Under the pieces are notes generated by a model, which had not been told where the DNA came from, did not search any database, and was given only the letters and a program-made list of their open reading frames with translations. Source: Trichostrongylus colubriformis (taxonomy: Eukaryota > Nematoda > Chromadorea > Rhabditida > Trichostrongylidae). Taken from it: a DNA stretch of 64,000 nt. This document shows, piece by piece, positions 25,667-36,724 of this stretch; position 1 is the stretch's first letter; the number at the start of each line of letters is the position of its first letter. The position numbers were made by a program, and so were the translations under genes. The DNA is taken from positions 23,410,068 to 23,474,067 of the forward strand of contig OZ022259.1 of the NCBI GenBank assembly GCA_963978905.1. The letters run 5' to 3'.

Positions 25667-27464
25667 TGAAGCAGCTTTCTAGCCATTCAGTCAACAAATT
25701 GTTCCTTGGCGTATTCAGCATGAGCATCGTACTGGAACTCCACTACATTGCTTTACCGACATACCTCGTACCAGTATTTCCTCCACCAACTGATTTGATT
25801 AATTCTAGCTATTTATTTGATTTCTTTCTTTCCCTAATTTTCATTTTCTGTAAATGGTCCCATTCAGTTCAAAATGTGCTTGGTAGTGTTTCAATGCTGT
25901 TGCGGAGTGAAAATTGTCTTAAGTTCATCCATAATGTGCTACGGAGTGAAAATTGTCACAAGTCCATGCATAATGTGCTTGCGCAAAGGGTACAGGTATA
26001 TGAGCAGCCCTGTGTAGCGTAAAACCAAATCATGCGCATGCCAGTTAACCTTTCTGTTGTGAATCAGTAGTTTTGTAGCATTACTTACATATGAGGCCAA
26101 GCATTGAAGGACCCGGAAGGGATCCGAAGAAAGAGGAAGATGCAAACAAATGATCATTTCAAATCGAAAACTGAAGGTTAGAACCGGTGAAAAAAACCCG
26201 GATTCAAAAGCGCGGCGCTGTGTATTCGCATCACATTTGCATCAGCACACTGATTTTCCGAGTTGTCCGCTGTAGAAACGTCGTTTGTTGTCTGGTAGAG
26301 TGTATTTCATTCATTTGATGATGTGATTTAAGTGAAACAACACACAGCAACAATCAAGTAAAAGAATTATGCGAAAAATAAGCGGAGGCGTAAGAAAAAA
26401 GTGCGATTACAACTAAAGCCTAATTTATCGACTTTCGACATCTTGGTAAGGTGCCATGTGTGCACTGCGGCCACCGTCCTCCTCTCAGTGTCTCCAAAGG
26501 TAGCACAAGGGATATCGGGTGTTCAAAAAAGGAAAACTGATCTTTGAAAATTAATGCTAGGGGAGGGACGACGCATTGCTAAACCGCTGATTCCAATAAA
26601 CTCCTGCAATACCGTTACTAATTCATGACCAATCAAACTAAAAAACGGAACCCCATGTTTCCTCCGTCTTTTTGCTATAACTTTTTTCACTATTAATTTT
26701 TTCAAAATTTTCCAAATAATTTGAAAAAGATACCAGTAGACAGCCCTGTTCAAGGCGAATGTGAGCGTCTGTGAAATTTCTGTTTTCTCCTCTGCTTTTT
26801 TTCAACATGAGTAAATTTTTGATCAATTATTTTTAATTTTCGAGATTTTTACATATTTTTCCTCGAATTACCACAGGCAATTTTCGTCGACGCTGCAGAG
26901 TCGTGAACCCTTCACCTTGACTGTGACTTTAAAATGAAAACTTCATACCCTAAAATACCTTTGTGTTCGAAAGAACATAAATACGTGATCATCCTGGTAC
27001 CATACTAGCCCGTCCCTCCTTTTTTTTCTCGATGCCAACACTGCCTTTCACCACTCTGATCCCTTCGGCTGATTCCTAGCGCGGGTACTCATGTGCGAAA
27101 AAATCAAGAAACGAAAAAATCACGAAATAAAGCCTCGACATCAATCATCTTTTTGGAAACGTGCTGAGCTCTCATATCTAGGTGAAATCGTGGCTGATGT
27201 GAATTTGACCGTAACACCTTCCAGAGCTACCCCAAGCTCACGAAAACATGAATTCATGATAATCTTTCAAAAATGCCGGATGTTCTTTGTACCAACTGAA
27301 CCACTGCAAAGACTTGACTACCCTCGACGACGGCAACTCAAGATTCGATCCAAGAGCTATGGTGATGACGCGACGCCATTTACCATTGATTCACTATTGC
27401 TGTGAGGAAAAGTTCTTCAAAATACTGCAATAATTCTGCAGAATTCGCCACCTAAAATTTAGCT
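25667..27464. other. No gene seen
   Basis: Short frames only. A small direct repeat (catgcataatgtgctt / aatgtgct(a/t)cggagtgaaa) lies at 25870-25985. Confidence 0.5.
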
Positions 27465-27600
27465 TGAGAAATAAGTTCCCGCCGTTTTTTTGGGTTTTCT
27501 TTTTGTTTTTCCCTTCATCGTTCCCTTCATCTTTCGACAAAGCTTGTATCAGATTACTTCATTTCCAAACCTAATCAATATCGAGCAATCGAAGAAATTA
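27465..27600 (-). repeat. Dispersed repeat family M, inverted copy
   Basis: On the minus strand: tcgaaagatgaaggg followed by aaacggcgggaacttatttc. It faces the family M copy that is interrupted by family A copy 6. Confidence 0.5.
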
Positions 27601-27639
27601 AGATACAAGTAGAACTGTATGTATTGTATGTAGAGCAGA

Positions 27640-28270
27640 AGAGGCTCTATCGAACACACACAGTAGCGCTCAAAAGCCTTCGGCCAAAACTTTTTTGTCA
27701 TATCTTTTTTCTACTTGACCAAATTTGACAAAATTTTAATATGTGGTGCCTGAACTTATTGTCAACATTTCCTTCTACTTGAGTGCCGCTTGACACTTTT
27801 CATGGTTTTTTACAAGAACTTGCTACAAGACCACCCCAAAAAAGAAAAAGGCTTTTTCAAGAAAAACGGCTTTCTTTACAAAAACAAAACGAGCAAGCCT
27901 CAGAAAACATCAATATTTTGTAGAAAGATCACGACTTTGAATGACAGCGGCACAGCGGGACGGCATATGGATGGCACTCCAAAAACAAAAAATTGCATTT
28001 AACCACGTGACTTACACCGGTCAGCGCCAGAATAGTGTATTTTATGCAGTGTCTCCAAGTGCAACATACTAAAATTTCTCTTAGATCGGTGCAGTTGCAA
28101 AAAAGTTACAAGTGAAAAACTCTAAGTGAAAGACCATTTCGCCGAAGTTTGAGCGCTTTTGTATATAAACTTCGTCGAAAGGTGTAGAGAATGTTGCGAA
28201 ACACAGAGAATAAAAAACGGCGGGAACTTATTCCTCAACCTAATATTTTCGATGATTATCACTGAATCAG
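27640..28270 (+). repeat. Family M copy split by family A copy 6
   Basis: ggctctatcgaacaca lies left of the MITE and aacttcgtcgaaaggtgtag, then aaaacggcgggaactt, lies right of it. Joined, they match the uninterrupted copy near 22850-22925. Confidence 0.5.
27661..28161 (+). mobile_element. Family A Tc1-like MITE, copy 6 (nested)
   Basis: About 501 bp. The right flank is TA but the left flank is CA. The right terminal repeat is eroded (gcgcttttg). It interrupts a copy of dispersed family M. Confidence 0.8.
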
Positions 28271-28789
28271 AATGAAAGAACAAGTTTATATTTGAAAATG
28301 AAGTTATCAAACAATTTCGACAAACTCCACTGTCGTTACCCACTTTGTTCGGCAACTTCCCCGTTCAGGCGATAATCACGCTACAAACCCATCGCGGAGC
28401 GCTCAGCTGATGAGCAATTTGAGCGACTCCTTTCATGCTTGCTCGCCGGGCCTTTAGCAGCCCTATTTTTCTTTTTGTATGCAATATTACATGCTTATAA
28501 GACGATGCAAAGACCTTATCAGTACGGTTGCGAAAGCTGTGCAAAGTACTGATCGCTGCTCCGAAAATGCTATCGTGGACTTTGTTTTCATCAAAAAACA
28601 CTGTCGTGGGTTTTGCTTTCCTTATCAGGCAACATAGATATCAGTGACAACAAGTGTGCTGTTTGTTGTACACAGAATATCAACTCACAGAAAAAATCAA
28701 TCAAATTCAAAAACAGGAGACTGGAAAAGTGACCTTTCGGACGAATGTACCATGCTCCAGATTGTTTGAGCACACTCAGCAAGAGGGCT

Positions 28790-29162
28790 GAAAGGAATCG
28801 TGCAGGGAAAACTTTGCTTGGAGCATGCAAAGTTTCACGTGAAAAAAATGAGAGCAAAAATCCGGCGCCTCAAAAAGGTGACTGAGGGGCGGCGAGTATC
28901 CGCCTCTTCGTCCGCCGCGGTCGGCGACACATATTGGGGATAGAAAATTACGTAAGCTGTCCCACTTTTCGTTTTCGACCGCTGCGGATGACGAGGCGGG
29001 CATCCACTCGGCCCCGTTCCCTCGGTCATCACTTTGAAGAGCTGTATCTCAGCCGAATTCTCACTTCTCTCGTGAAACGTTGCATGCGGCCCTTATTAAG
29101 TAAATACACCATAAATATATGGGTAACAGAAGTACTAATTTCTCCGGCACGATTTCTTTAAC
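28790..29162. mobile_element. Family B inverted-repeat MITE, copy 1
   Basis: The left arm is shortened, starting ggaatcgtgc. The right arm is full and reads cactttgaagagctgtatct, then agccgaattctcac and gcatgcggcccttattaa. The core holds the cgtccgcc / ccgcggtcgg motif shared by all copies. It is non-coding. Confidence 0.75.
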
Positions 29163-29499
29163 ATGTGCCCTAACAAGAGAGCTGAATCTGAGATTTCGAA
29201 GGAAGTTGGGGTGTGGGATCATCTTGAATGATTGCTGCATGACTGAAAGTTTTACTCTCTGTCTTTAACCTCAGTAAACCGTGTAAATTTACTATGCGTA
29301 ATTGAAAGAGAGACGAAGTGGTGTAGGAATAGATGACGCGCATTTCCATTTGCATGGTGCTGGGACCGAATTCCGCATGTCTGTCCGCCTACTCCAATCA
29401 AACTTACCACCGTTCGCGGTAGGTTAATCAGTACCAGAGTCGCTGGGAAGGGAGAAATGAGCTGCACATTAGCTGGCTCTCTGCAACTTATTCCATATA

Positions 29500-29654
29500 C
29501 AGTCCAGTTCCCGAAGCCTAGCAGGGCGTGGCCCTACGGACTTGGGTGAGAGAGTACGTGGCAAAAGCGAGAGTGTGTGGCGGGGTGAGAGAGATCGATG
29601 GACGTTCATCCAAGTCCGTAGGCCTCGCCCTGCCAGGCTTTGGGAAATGGACCG
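29500..29654. mobile_element. 155 bp palindromic MITE with TA duplication
   Basis: TA (29498-29499) and TA (29655-29656) flank an inverted repeat of about 50 bp. The left arm begins CAGTCCAGTTCCCGAAGCCT and the right ends with its near complement AGGCTTTGGGAAATGGACCG. CAGT ends and TA indicate Tc1/mariner mobilisation. Confidence 0.75.
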
Positions 29655-30332
29655 TACCACATTGTATTCACGTGCCACAACGATTACAAATGGAACCAGA
29701 AATATTTGGCGCATGCCAAAATGATTTTTCTGAGAATTGAAATCTCGAACACAACAAACAACACATTTGCACATTTGCTGTCATTGATGTCTACGTGCTT
29801 GGTAATGAAGACAAAGTCCAGGCAGCGTTCTTTTTAAGCAGCAATCAGTACTTTGTACAGCTTTCGCAATCGTACTGATAAGTTTTTCACATTGTCTCAA
29901 AGGCAGGTTTCACAATAACCTTGTCTGAACTATAATCCGCATTCAAAAATGATATTATATTGCAAAGAGAAAAACTGAGGTGATTGATTGACGCCGAAAA
30001 AATAGCTGAAAAACTAAGGTCACATCGCTGAGCTGATAACTCAGTGATGTCGAGAAGGTACTGGGTGAAACAAATACCTTATATGGAGAAAAGCATCCGC
30101 ATTAAATCAGAAGTGGTTCTCCCGCTTTGCATTTTGTTGCTCTTTAGGTCGTGTTACACTCCCCCCCCCCTAGCACCAAAAAAGCTCGTAGCTTTCCAAA
30201 AACGAACTCGCAGGCAAGAGTGGCATAGCGGTATAAAAAAGTGGAACAACATGAACATCTTGTCAGAAGTCTCTGTTCAAACAGCACATTGGACGTGTTA
30301 ACCTGTGTATCGAACTGCTACCGTATCGAGTG

Positions 30333-30408
30333 GAGTGGCAACATCTGACACGATCATTTGTCAGATGTTGCCACTCCAATCTTTTGGAGTGGCAACATCT
30401 GACAAATG
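30333..30408. repeat. Triple 18-24 bp motif forming a perfect hairpin
   Basis: GAGTGGCAACATCTGACA occurs at 30333-30350. It occurs again inverted within a 24 nt arm (30355-30378) and direct in the matching arm (30385-30408), leaving a 6 nt loop. The two 24 nt arms are perfectly complementary. Confidence 0.85.
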
Positions 30409-30457
30409 GGCGGGAAAAGGCTTTCGTGAGCTGTTACAAGTATGCTGATTTATGGTC

Positions 30458-30535
30458 AAAAGCTTCGATTTCGCTCGGGACTCGAACCCTCATCCGCCGC
30501 TTTTCGGGCATATGTGCTGATCCATCAGACTACCG
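30458..30535 (-). other. tRNA-like (Pol III) sequence, possible SINE head
   Basis: On the minus strand ggtctcggtagtctgatgga, then tcagca and a B-box-like GGGTTCGAGTCCC suggest a tRNA-derived promoter. The T-stem pairs poorly and no acceptor stem closes, so it is not a functional tRNA as read. It could be a tRNA pseudogene or SINE head. Confidence 0.3.
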
Positions 30536-30599
30536 AGACCCTTTCACATTAACTCAGCTTCTGACTGCTATACTTACCATAGCTTATCAGTCACACATA

Positions 30600-31195
30600 A
30601 CGTGCTGAGCCGATTGGCCAATATCGGTGTCGAACCGTGAAGCTGAAAGCTTGGGTAGATACTGATTTTTGATGTTTTGTTTTTTGAACGCTGCTGATTT
30701 TCGCCGCAGCCTGCGACCCGAAAGTTAACTAGCTAATCAGATTATTGACTATCTAAATAATTCAGCATACTTGTAACTACTATTGCATCGCGGACTGCGG
30801 CGAAAATCAGCAGCTATCAAAAACCATAACATCAAAAATCAGTATCGACTCTTGTGAGCATCTGCGGTACACCTCTGTGAGAGTTATAGAACCAATCGCC
30901 CTAGCACCCACTGTACTTTCCTTGACCACTGATGCTCTACTATAGCAGCAAATTACCGTGCTATCCGAACCCACTTGTAAAGATATATGGTAGACCTGGA
31001 GAGGGTAAAGATACACGAACCACTTGATGACTCCATAGGATCGAAGCCTGCCCAGGGGAAGAATAATTTCTGTCCTCAGAGTGTCGATTAATGGTTATAA
31101 GACTTCCCCGCTGTGATGAGACTACCTGAACTCGCCGCATTTCCAAATACATGGCCCATCAAAAAGAGCGTTTTACAACGACAACCCACAATTAA
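30600..31195. other. No gene seen; one small inverted repeat
   Basis: ctgctgattttcgccgcagt-like segments at 30690-30712 and 30789-30812 are inverted relative to each other, with agtatcgactc beyond. Otherwise unremarkable. Confidence 0.45.
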
Positions 31196-31352
31196 TCAGA
31201 AGGAGGGCCAAAGTCTAAAAGACCCAAACATGATTTGTGTTCTCATGGACAAAACAATGTCAGATACCTATCCAGTCTATTTGCATACTTGAGTAAACAA
31301 AAGTTCGTTTGTTCGCATTTCAATGAAAGATGGTGTTTATCAGAGGACACTA

Positions 31353-31358
31353 TATAAA
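31353..31358 (+). promoter_or_regulatory. TATA box of NTF2-like paralog 1
   Basis: TATAAA lies 345 nt before the ATG, followed by a downstream block (agacaccacaag) that also follows the TATA box of paralog 2 (ggacaccataac). The same element and spacing recur upstream of paralog 2. An outron of roughly 290 nt would then end near the ttttaag acceptor at 31669-31675. Confidence 0.5.
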
Positions 31359-31697
31359 GGGCTTATCGGGTAAACCAGTAAGACACCACAAGTTTACGCG
31401 GCATTACAGACACACAACTTATCATCGCTAACTTGTTCTCGATAGATTTTTCAGAATTTTTAGGGCTACAGACTCTAGTATGCGAACAATATTGATTTTT
31501 TTGTTCATATGTTCGACCACCATTTCTTCTCACTACTGATCTACTGCAAGCGATACATGTCCTTATTATTGGATTTCGCCTTCTTCTAATGCTCATATTT
31601 ATTATATTACTAGTAGTGGAACTGATATCTTTTGAAATTTGAATCTGATTTTTTGACAAAAAAATACATTTTAAGATCATCTACATTCAACAATACA

Positions 31698-34305
31698 ATG
31701 AAGCCAGAGGGTAAGTGTCTGAAAATCTTACCTCCGCAAGTAGGATCGCAATCATCTTTGTTTGGATCTGAGCTTCGGTCTCATAAGATCCACTTTGAAA
31801 TTCTACATCTTTTCATCAATGAGGACAGTTGTTTAGAAGCACGAGCGGCTCTGAAACCAATTTTTGATGAGATGGAGAAGAACATAAAGGAAGGGAAACT
31901 CGATGAAAATCTCAAATATCTTCATCCTGACGGTGTCGTTGTACTTAAGGGCAAAACAGCTCACTATGGAAAAGACCGTAAGTAGTACATTTGATCGAAT
32001 ATCGTGGGTGTCCAATCGTAAGCACGGACGCGGCGCCGGCGCATAGCGAATTTACCCAGGTGTGAGCACACTAAGCGTGAAGCATCTCCACAGCCATCAA
32101 AATGTATCGCACGCGACAAGCGTAAATACGTAAGGCCACGTTCGTACTCAGGGTTGGCTGGACACGGCTCCTTTCAAAGACAGCGAGGCAGAGTGGCACG
32201 GGAGAGGTGCAGAGACGACGCAGGCAACGAGGCAGAGTGGCATAGGCGGAGACGCATAGACACGCAGCCACGCTCTGCCGCCGGCACCAAAGAGTATGAA
32301 CGCGGCCTAAGATGTCGACCTGAAGATACGTACTCAGAACCATAACCCAGCCGCTTGCAATACTGTTTCGGTGTGAATTTTGAGGCATTCTAACAATCGC
32401 GTGAATAATCAAATAGACGCCCTTCTTCCATAAGCACCCTTACACTAATCGGCGGGGAACCGATAGCAATGCACTTCTGCGACATTACGCCACAAGTGCC
32501 CTTTTCGCAACCTGACCTACAGACCTCTTAAATTTTTGGCTCAAAGACACCGGAAGGCATAAATCCGGCAGATTCTGGAATAACTGCGGAATATGAAAGA
32601 AGGGATGCATAGAAGTGTAACAGTAGAGAAACAACGAAATGAAACGGCGAAAACCCCGAGAAATAGGAACCCGGAAACCCCATCTCACTCACTTCCCCAT
32701 TTCGCATCCCTCTGCATCCCCAGCCAGTAGGGTGGATGCATTCGGGTGAAGGGTTAAGTCGGCCACCCGCGAACGTTGTCCCGCCTTCAGCAACTTCCTG
32801 ACGAATGCATCGCTACTTGTCGCGGTTCGAGACTGTCCCTGTGGGCGCACCGCGCGCCCGGCTCCGCCCCCAGCCGTGGCTCTATAAAAGGAATCGCCAC
32901 TGCCACTCGGTGCTTACACAATTTTCCTTCCGGAAGGAGAGAGGCAATGGGCACTAGCTGCTAGGATGCCAGGCCGGACCATTGGGAGCGAGAGCCAGCC
33001 TCTCTCGCTCTGCAGACCGTCAGGGCGCGATGCGGTCGGGCGCACTGCGGTCGGTTTGGTTGAGCGCTGGTACGCTAACGTCCGCTATACCCGAGTACGT
33101 GGACGGCTGCAGGTGGAGAAGAGAGCCTGCAGAGTGCAGGAGTTACCGCTTACCGCAAGCGGTATGCTCCTCGGGGAAGCCCACGTGGACAGTGACGGCC
33201 CTCAGGCACAGCAGCCGGGTGGCGCGGGGTCTGGAGACCCGGAACCACGATGCTGTTGCGCTAGCGGTTAGGTGAGCAACCGTCCAACGAATCGCAACAC
33301 GACTCGTGTGCTGCGGGATTGCGGTAGGACTCCAGGCCGCGCTTACTCAGTGCGGTTACGCCACTCATTACGTCTTCTGAACTGCAACGTTTGTTTTCAG
33401 AGAACATGTCACCCTCCTTCTCATTTTCTCCTTACCTTAGGCCTTGCCTTGGAGTACTTTTCAAGGGACCACGATATTTGTTTTCTTCCAAACACTGGAA
33501 TGCACACGGTCAAAACCTATTGTAATGCTACATATCTGAACAAATAAGAGCGTCGCAAATAAAGTGAATTCCAAACAAAAATGATAGTGAGGTCCTAGAT
33601 ATTCACTAAGCCATTATAATGGAGAAAAGTGTGCGCACATTTAAAATGGTCTTATTTAATCTACATATAGTAATTTCATTCAAAAAAAAAGTTGGCAAAT
33701 TTTTGGAATTCTTATTTACCTCACAATTAGATTAACATAAGATTAGAATAGAGACATATCTATTTCCGAACAAGTAGACCAGTTTCTATGCATTGATTCT
33801 ATATGTATATATGATCTGCATATTTCTCATGAAAAACATTTCTTCTGAGAACTACGAAAATGGAATTAATTCTTCTGAAAATCCGCATGGGAAAAAAAGG
33901 GAAAAATCAACAGCAAGACTAGGGTTGGCGGCACTCTCCTGAGAAATGCGCGGTTCGCATTCGTTTATACTGAAAGCACAGTGTTGTAATTAACTGATTG
34001 AGGGCTAAATTTTTCAGAGATTAGTACTGCAATGAAGAAACATTTCGAGGAACACAAACCGAAAAACATTAAGGTTTGTCCAATTTTTTTGCTACCTTAA
34101 TATTATCAATTCCCAATAAATAAATCAATACATTTTGCAGAGAGAGAATGAATGCTACGGTGGTTGTGAATGTTGCATATGTGTGTCTTTCGAGGCGCAT
34201 CTTGACACAGCGCAAGGGCCAAAAAAGATCCCTGAACATCAGATCTGGAAGAAGCATAACGGTCACTGGACAGTCTATCACCTCGAGTATGACTTGGGCG
34301 CATAA
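31698..34305 (+). CDS. NTF2-like (DUF4440-type) small protein, tandem paralog 1
   Basis: Four exons: 31698-31710, 31837-31977, 34018-34073 and 34141-34305. They join in phase to 124 aa with no internal stop. Donors are gtaagt, gtaagt and gtttgt; acceptors are gtttag, ttttcag and tttgcag. There is no signal peptide, so it is probably cytosolic. Residues 5-60 (helical ALKP..DEM, then LHPDGVVVLKGK and the AHYGKD turn) and the C-terminal strand IWKKHNGHW..YHLEY resemble the NTF2-like/SnoaL/DUF4440 fold, a family with diverse or unknown substrates. A cysteine cluster at C75, C79, C81, C82 and C84 sits before the penultimate strand. Intron 3 is 2 kb and holds repeats. Paralogs 2 and 3 share the exon plan exactly. 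The fold assignment is by eye and the function is unknown. A possible poly(A) signal attaaa lies at 34351. Confidence 0.85.
32131..32310 (+). mobile_element. Family K MITE, copy 1
   Basis: About 180 bp with ends taaggccacgttcgtact and agtatgaacgcggcctaa. The interior has gaggcagagtggcac twice. The reverse complement matches 45765-45942. It is in intron 3 of paralog 1. Confidence 0.65.
32490..33550 (+). repeat. Dispersed repeat family F, copy with internal insertion
   Basis: Lies in intron 3 of NTF2-like paralog 1. The left part (accggaaggcataaatccgg, ccgagaaataggaaccc, gttgtcccgccttcagcaac) and right part (gtgtgctgcgggattgcgg onward) are contiguous in the copy at 46610-47050. They are separated here by about 465 bp of GC-rich DNA. 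Confidence 0.6.
32826..33290 (+). other. GC-rich insertion inside a family F repeat
   Basis: About 465 bp, far richer in G+C than its surroundings. It contains ctataaaagg at 32882-32891 followed by a tcggtgcttacac block, which resembles a promoter or a retroelement 5' end. Open frames of about 100 codons occur on the + strand but are Arg/Ala-rich and composition-driven. The origin is unknown. A segment with a similar ctataaagg layout lies in the matching intron of paralog 2 (37600-37760). Confidence 0.4.
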
Positions 34306-35280
34306 AAACTTTGATGATCGATTATTGTTTACGCTATTGTATTATTCGTCATTAAAACTGTTGTGGATGGTTTGATGGTTTTGCGAGTACAAAGTAACAA
34401 TAACAATTATTTGTAATCAAAAAAAAGAAGGGCCATGACACATACACAGCAACTCAGCGACATTGATTTTTGCCTCAACATTGGAAGGAAAAGAGCTCCT
34501 GATCGGGCAAAACTAATTCCTTACAGGCAAGAAGAGCGTTTCATATCAGAATAGATGTGGTTTCCCCCTTCACAGCTATTCTGTCTCTGAATCATGTTGT
34601 CCTCCCAAAGCCCATAGAAACGAAAAATGAAATTGGAGATGTCGAAAGTTATGACTGAAGAAAATACGGAACAACCCTAAGATCCTTTTGAAAGGAAAAT
34701 ATTCTGTTCAGTTAGGATTATAGGGGTGTTTACTTCTGTAATGTATCGCATCGATCGCAGATACATGGAGTCGTGACGAATGGCAGTTCTTCCACTGATC
34801 GGTAGTGCCCTTCTCGCAGGAAATAATACATAATAGGTTAATGCATAGTTTTGTGACACTTTCAAAATTTCTTGTGGTTTCACTGCTTTTGAACTTGAGC
34901 AAGTTTCAGTTACCATAGCGGCTTAGAGCATGCCTTCAACCATTTTCTTAAAATGTATACTTGGCAGCCTTGCTACGCTTACCAAGAATGGGCTCAAACT
35001 CATAACCCCTTATTTAGACACATAATTTACAAAAAGTGTCTTCAGGTTACTTAGTTAAGGGACCGCCTAATATTACCTATGCTGCACTCGGTATAGATGC
35101 CATCAATCATTTTACAACGTCCCACTGCTCCATCGAATTTGGATCAGGAGATGTGAGTCCTAGTATCCACCCACCCACAGGCGGTTGCACGTCTCCTGTA
35201 CAAGATGATATCCTCGGAGAACAGCGATTCGATGCTGTGCTATAAGTAAGAGCAACACTTACTCTACCCATACTGCAATT

Positions 35281-35975
35281 GACAAAGTATCAATTTGTCT
35301 CTTTGCTTCGAGGAATTGTAGGCAGTTGGAGTACCTTACTAAGTCAGTGATTCAGACAAGACAGCAGTACGAGCGGCTAACATAAAGGAAATTTTGTTAT
35401 ACTGTCCTTCATTGACAAAAGATTTGCAAGATATCATGATCGGAGATGAAAGCTGGGCACTTTCCATTAAACAAGAGATGGCTCAGTAGTGGAAAATCGT
35501 CTATACGTGTGGCAGTAGCTTGATTTGAGGACAGATCTAATTGCTCCAGATTTTCTCAGGAATGTCACAATCAGAGTTGTACCAGCCGATACTACCGTAA
35601 AGATTACGTTTGCGCCAAACATCGCCAGAAATTAGCTAGATCTTGTCATCACCGTTTTCTGAGAACAGCTGATATGTCTTGTAAAATGGAAACGTACACC
35701 ATCATGCTGCAAAGAAAAGGCGGGAAACAAGGAGCTGAGTTCTGAAGTTCCCCTTCATCTACGTGTTCTCTTATCCTAGGTATTTCCGAATATCACTTGA
35801 TTAGGGCCTCGATCGTTACATACGAAGTGGCAGGATCAATTATCTAGCTGAATTCGGATAGTGTATCCATGGGTTTCTCGAATCGTAGCTTGTGAACTTC
35901 TGGACAGAGGGCATTGAGCAGCTACCCAATCATTGGGGGTAAGTGGTAGAAGACATCGATGATTATATGTATTGC
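35281..35975 (+). pseudogene. Mariner transposase relic
   Basis: Degenerate + strand coding remnant with stops and frameshifts. KEILLYCPSLTKDL is followed by IGDESW (35439-35456), equivalent to the first catalytic block (T-G-D-E-x-W). Then HHHAAKKRRETR stands in place of DNARPH, EYHLIRA (35788-35808), LDRYIRSGR (35808-35834) and FWTEGIEQLPNHWG (35898-35939). A TTAGGCTG-type end lies at 36099 with TA after it. It sits between NTF2-like paralogs 1 and 2. No function remains. Confidence 0.7.
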
Positions 35976-35977
35976 CT

Positions 35978-36069
35978 ATATACAACTAAAAGTTTCAGGG
36001 TATTAAAGTCATGAAAAAAGCCCATATACAACTAAAAGTTTCAGGGTATAAAAGTCATGAAAAAAGCGC
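35978..36069 (+). repeat. Tandem duplication of a 46 bp unit
   Basis: tatacaactaaaagtttcag followed by ggtat(t/a)aaagtcatgaaaa occurs twice back to back at the 3' end of the mariner relic. Confidence 0.85.
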
Positions 36070-36217
36070 AAGTGTCGCAAGACATATGCATCAGCCTAAT
36101 AGTTGAGCTACATGACGCTTTTTGTAAGGGGCCAAAGTTCAAAAGACCCAAACATGATTTGTGTTCCTATGGAAAACAATGTCAGATACCTGTTCAGTCA
36201 ATGTGCAGGCTCGAGTG

Positions 36218-36640
36218 GTGAAGGAATCGTGCACGGGAAGATAAGAATCCTTATATCCTTTTTGCTCAATGGGGACCGCATGCAAAATTTTACGCGAAAA
36301 AGTGAGAATACGGTTAAGATACAGCCCCTCGAATGGTGGCCGAGGAGGCGGGACTTCAGAGTGCATGACCACCCCGTCGTCCGCACAGGTCGGAAACAAG
36401 GAGTGGGACTTCCCACTAATTTTCTACTCCCACTATGCGTCGCCGACCGCGTAACAACGGGGCGGGTACTTACACTGAGGCTCGTCCTCTCTCCTCCCTC
36501 GTCCGCCACTTTGGGGGGCTGCGTCATAGCCGGATTCTCACTTTTTGCGCGAAACATTGCATTTGGCCTTTATTAGGCAATTGCAACGTAGATATATGAG
36601 TTACAGAAAAGCTAATTTTTTCGTGAGCGATTCCTTCAAC
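36218..36640. mobile_element. Family B inverted-repeat MITE, copy 2 (in paralog 2 promoter region)
   Basis: About 423 bp, from gtgaaggaatcgtgcacggg to its inverted counterpart gcgattccttcaac. The long arms include the tgagaatacggttaag and cccctcgaatggtgg segments. It interrupts flanking DNA that is continuous upstream of paralog 1. Confidence 0.8.
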
Positions 36641-36718
36641 AAAATCTCCTTTGCTATTCAATGAAACATGATAGATAAGAGCGCATTATTCCTGTTCAGC
36701 AAAAAAGTGACAAGCGAA

Positions 36719-36724
36719 TATAAA
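36719..36724 (+). promoter_or_regulatory. TATA box of NTF2-like paralog 2
   Basis: TATAAA lies 338 nt before the ATG, at nearly the same distance as in paralog 1 and with a similar downstream block. A MITE (36218-36640) ends about 80 nt upstream. Confidence 0.5.

Noticed and set aside
30458..30535. Functional tRNA gene
   Set aside because: B box present, but T-stem and acceptor stem do not pair. Kept only as a tRNA-like sequence.
32966..33275. Overlapping 97-101 codon + frames
   Set aside because: GC-rich composition favours long frames. Arg/Ala/Gly-rich with no motif, inside an inserted segment within an intron.
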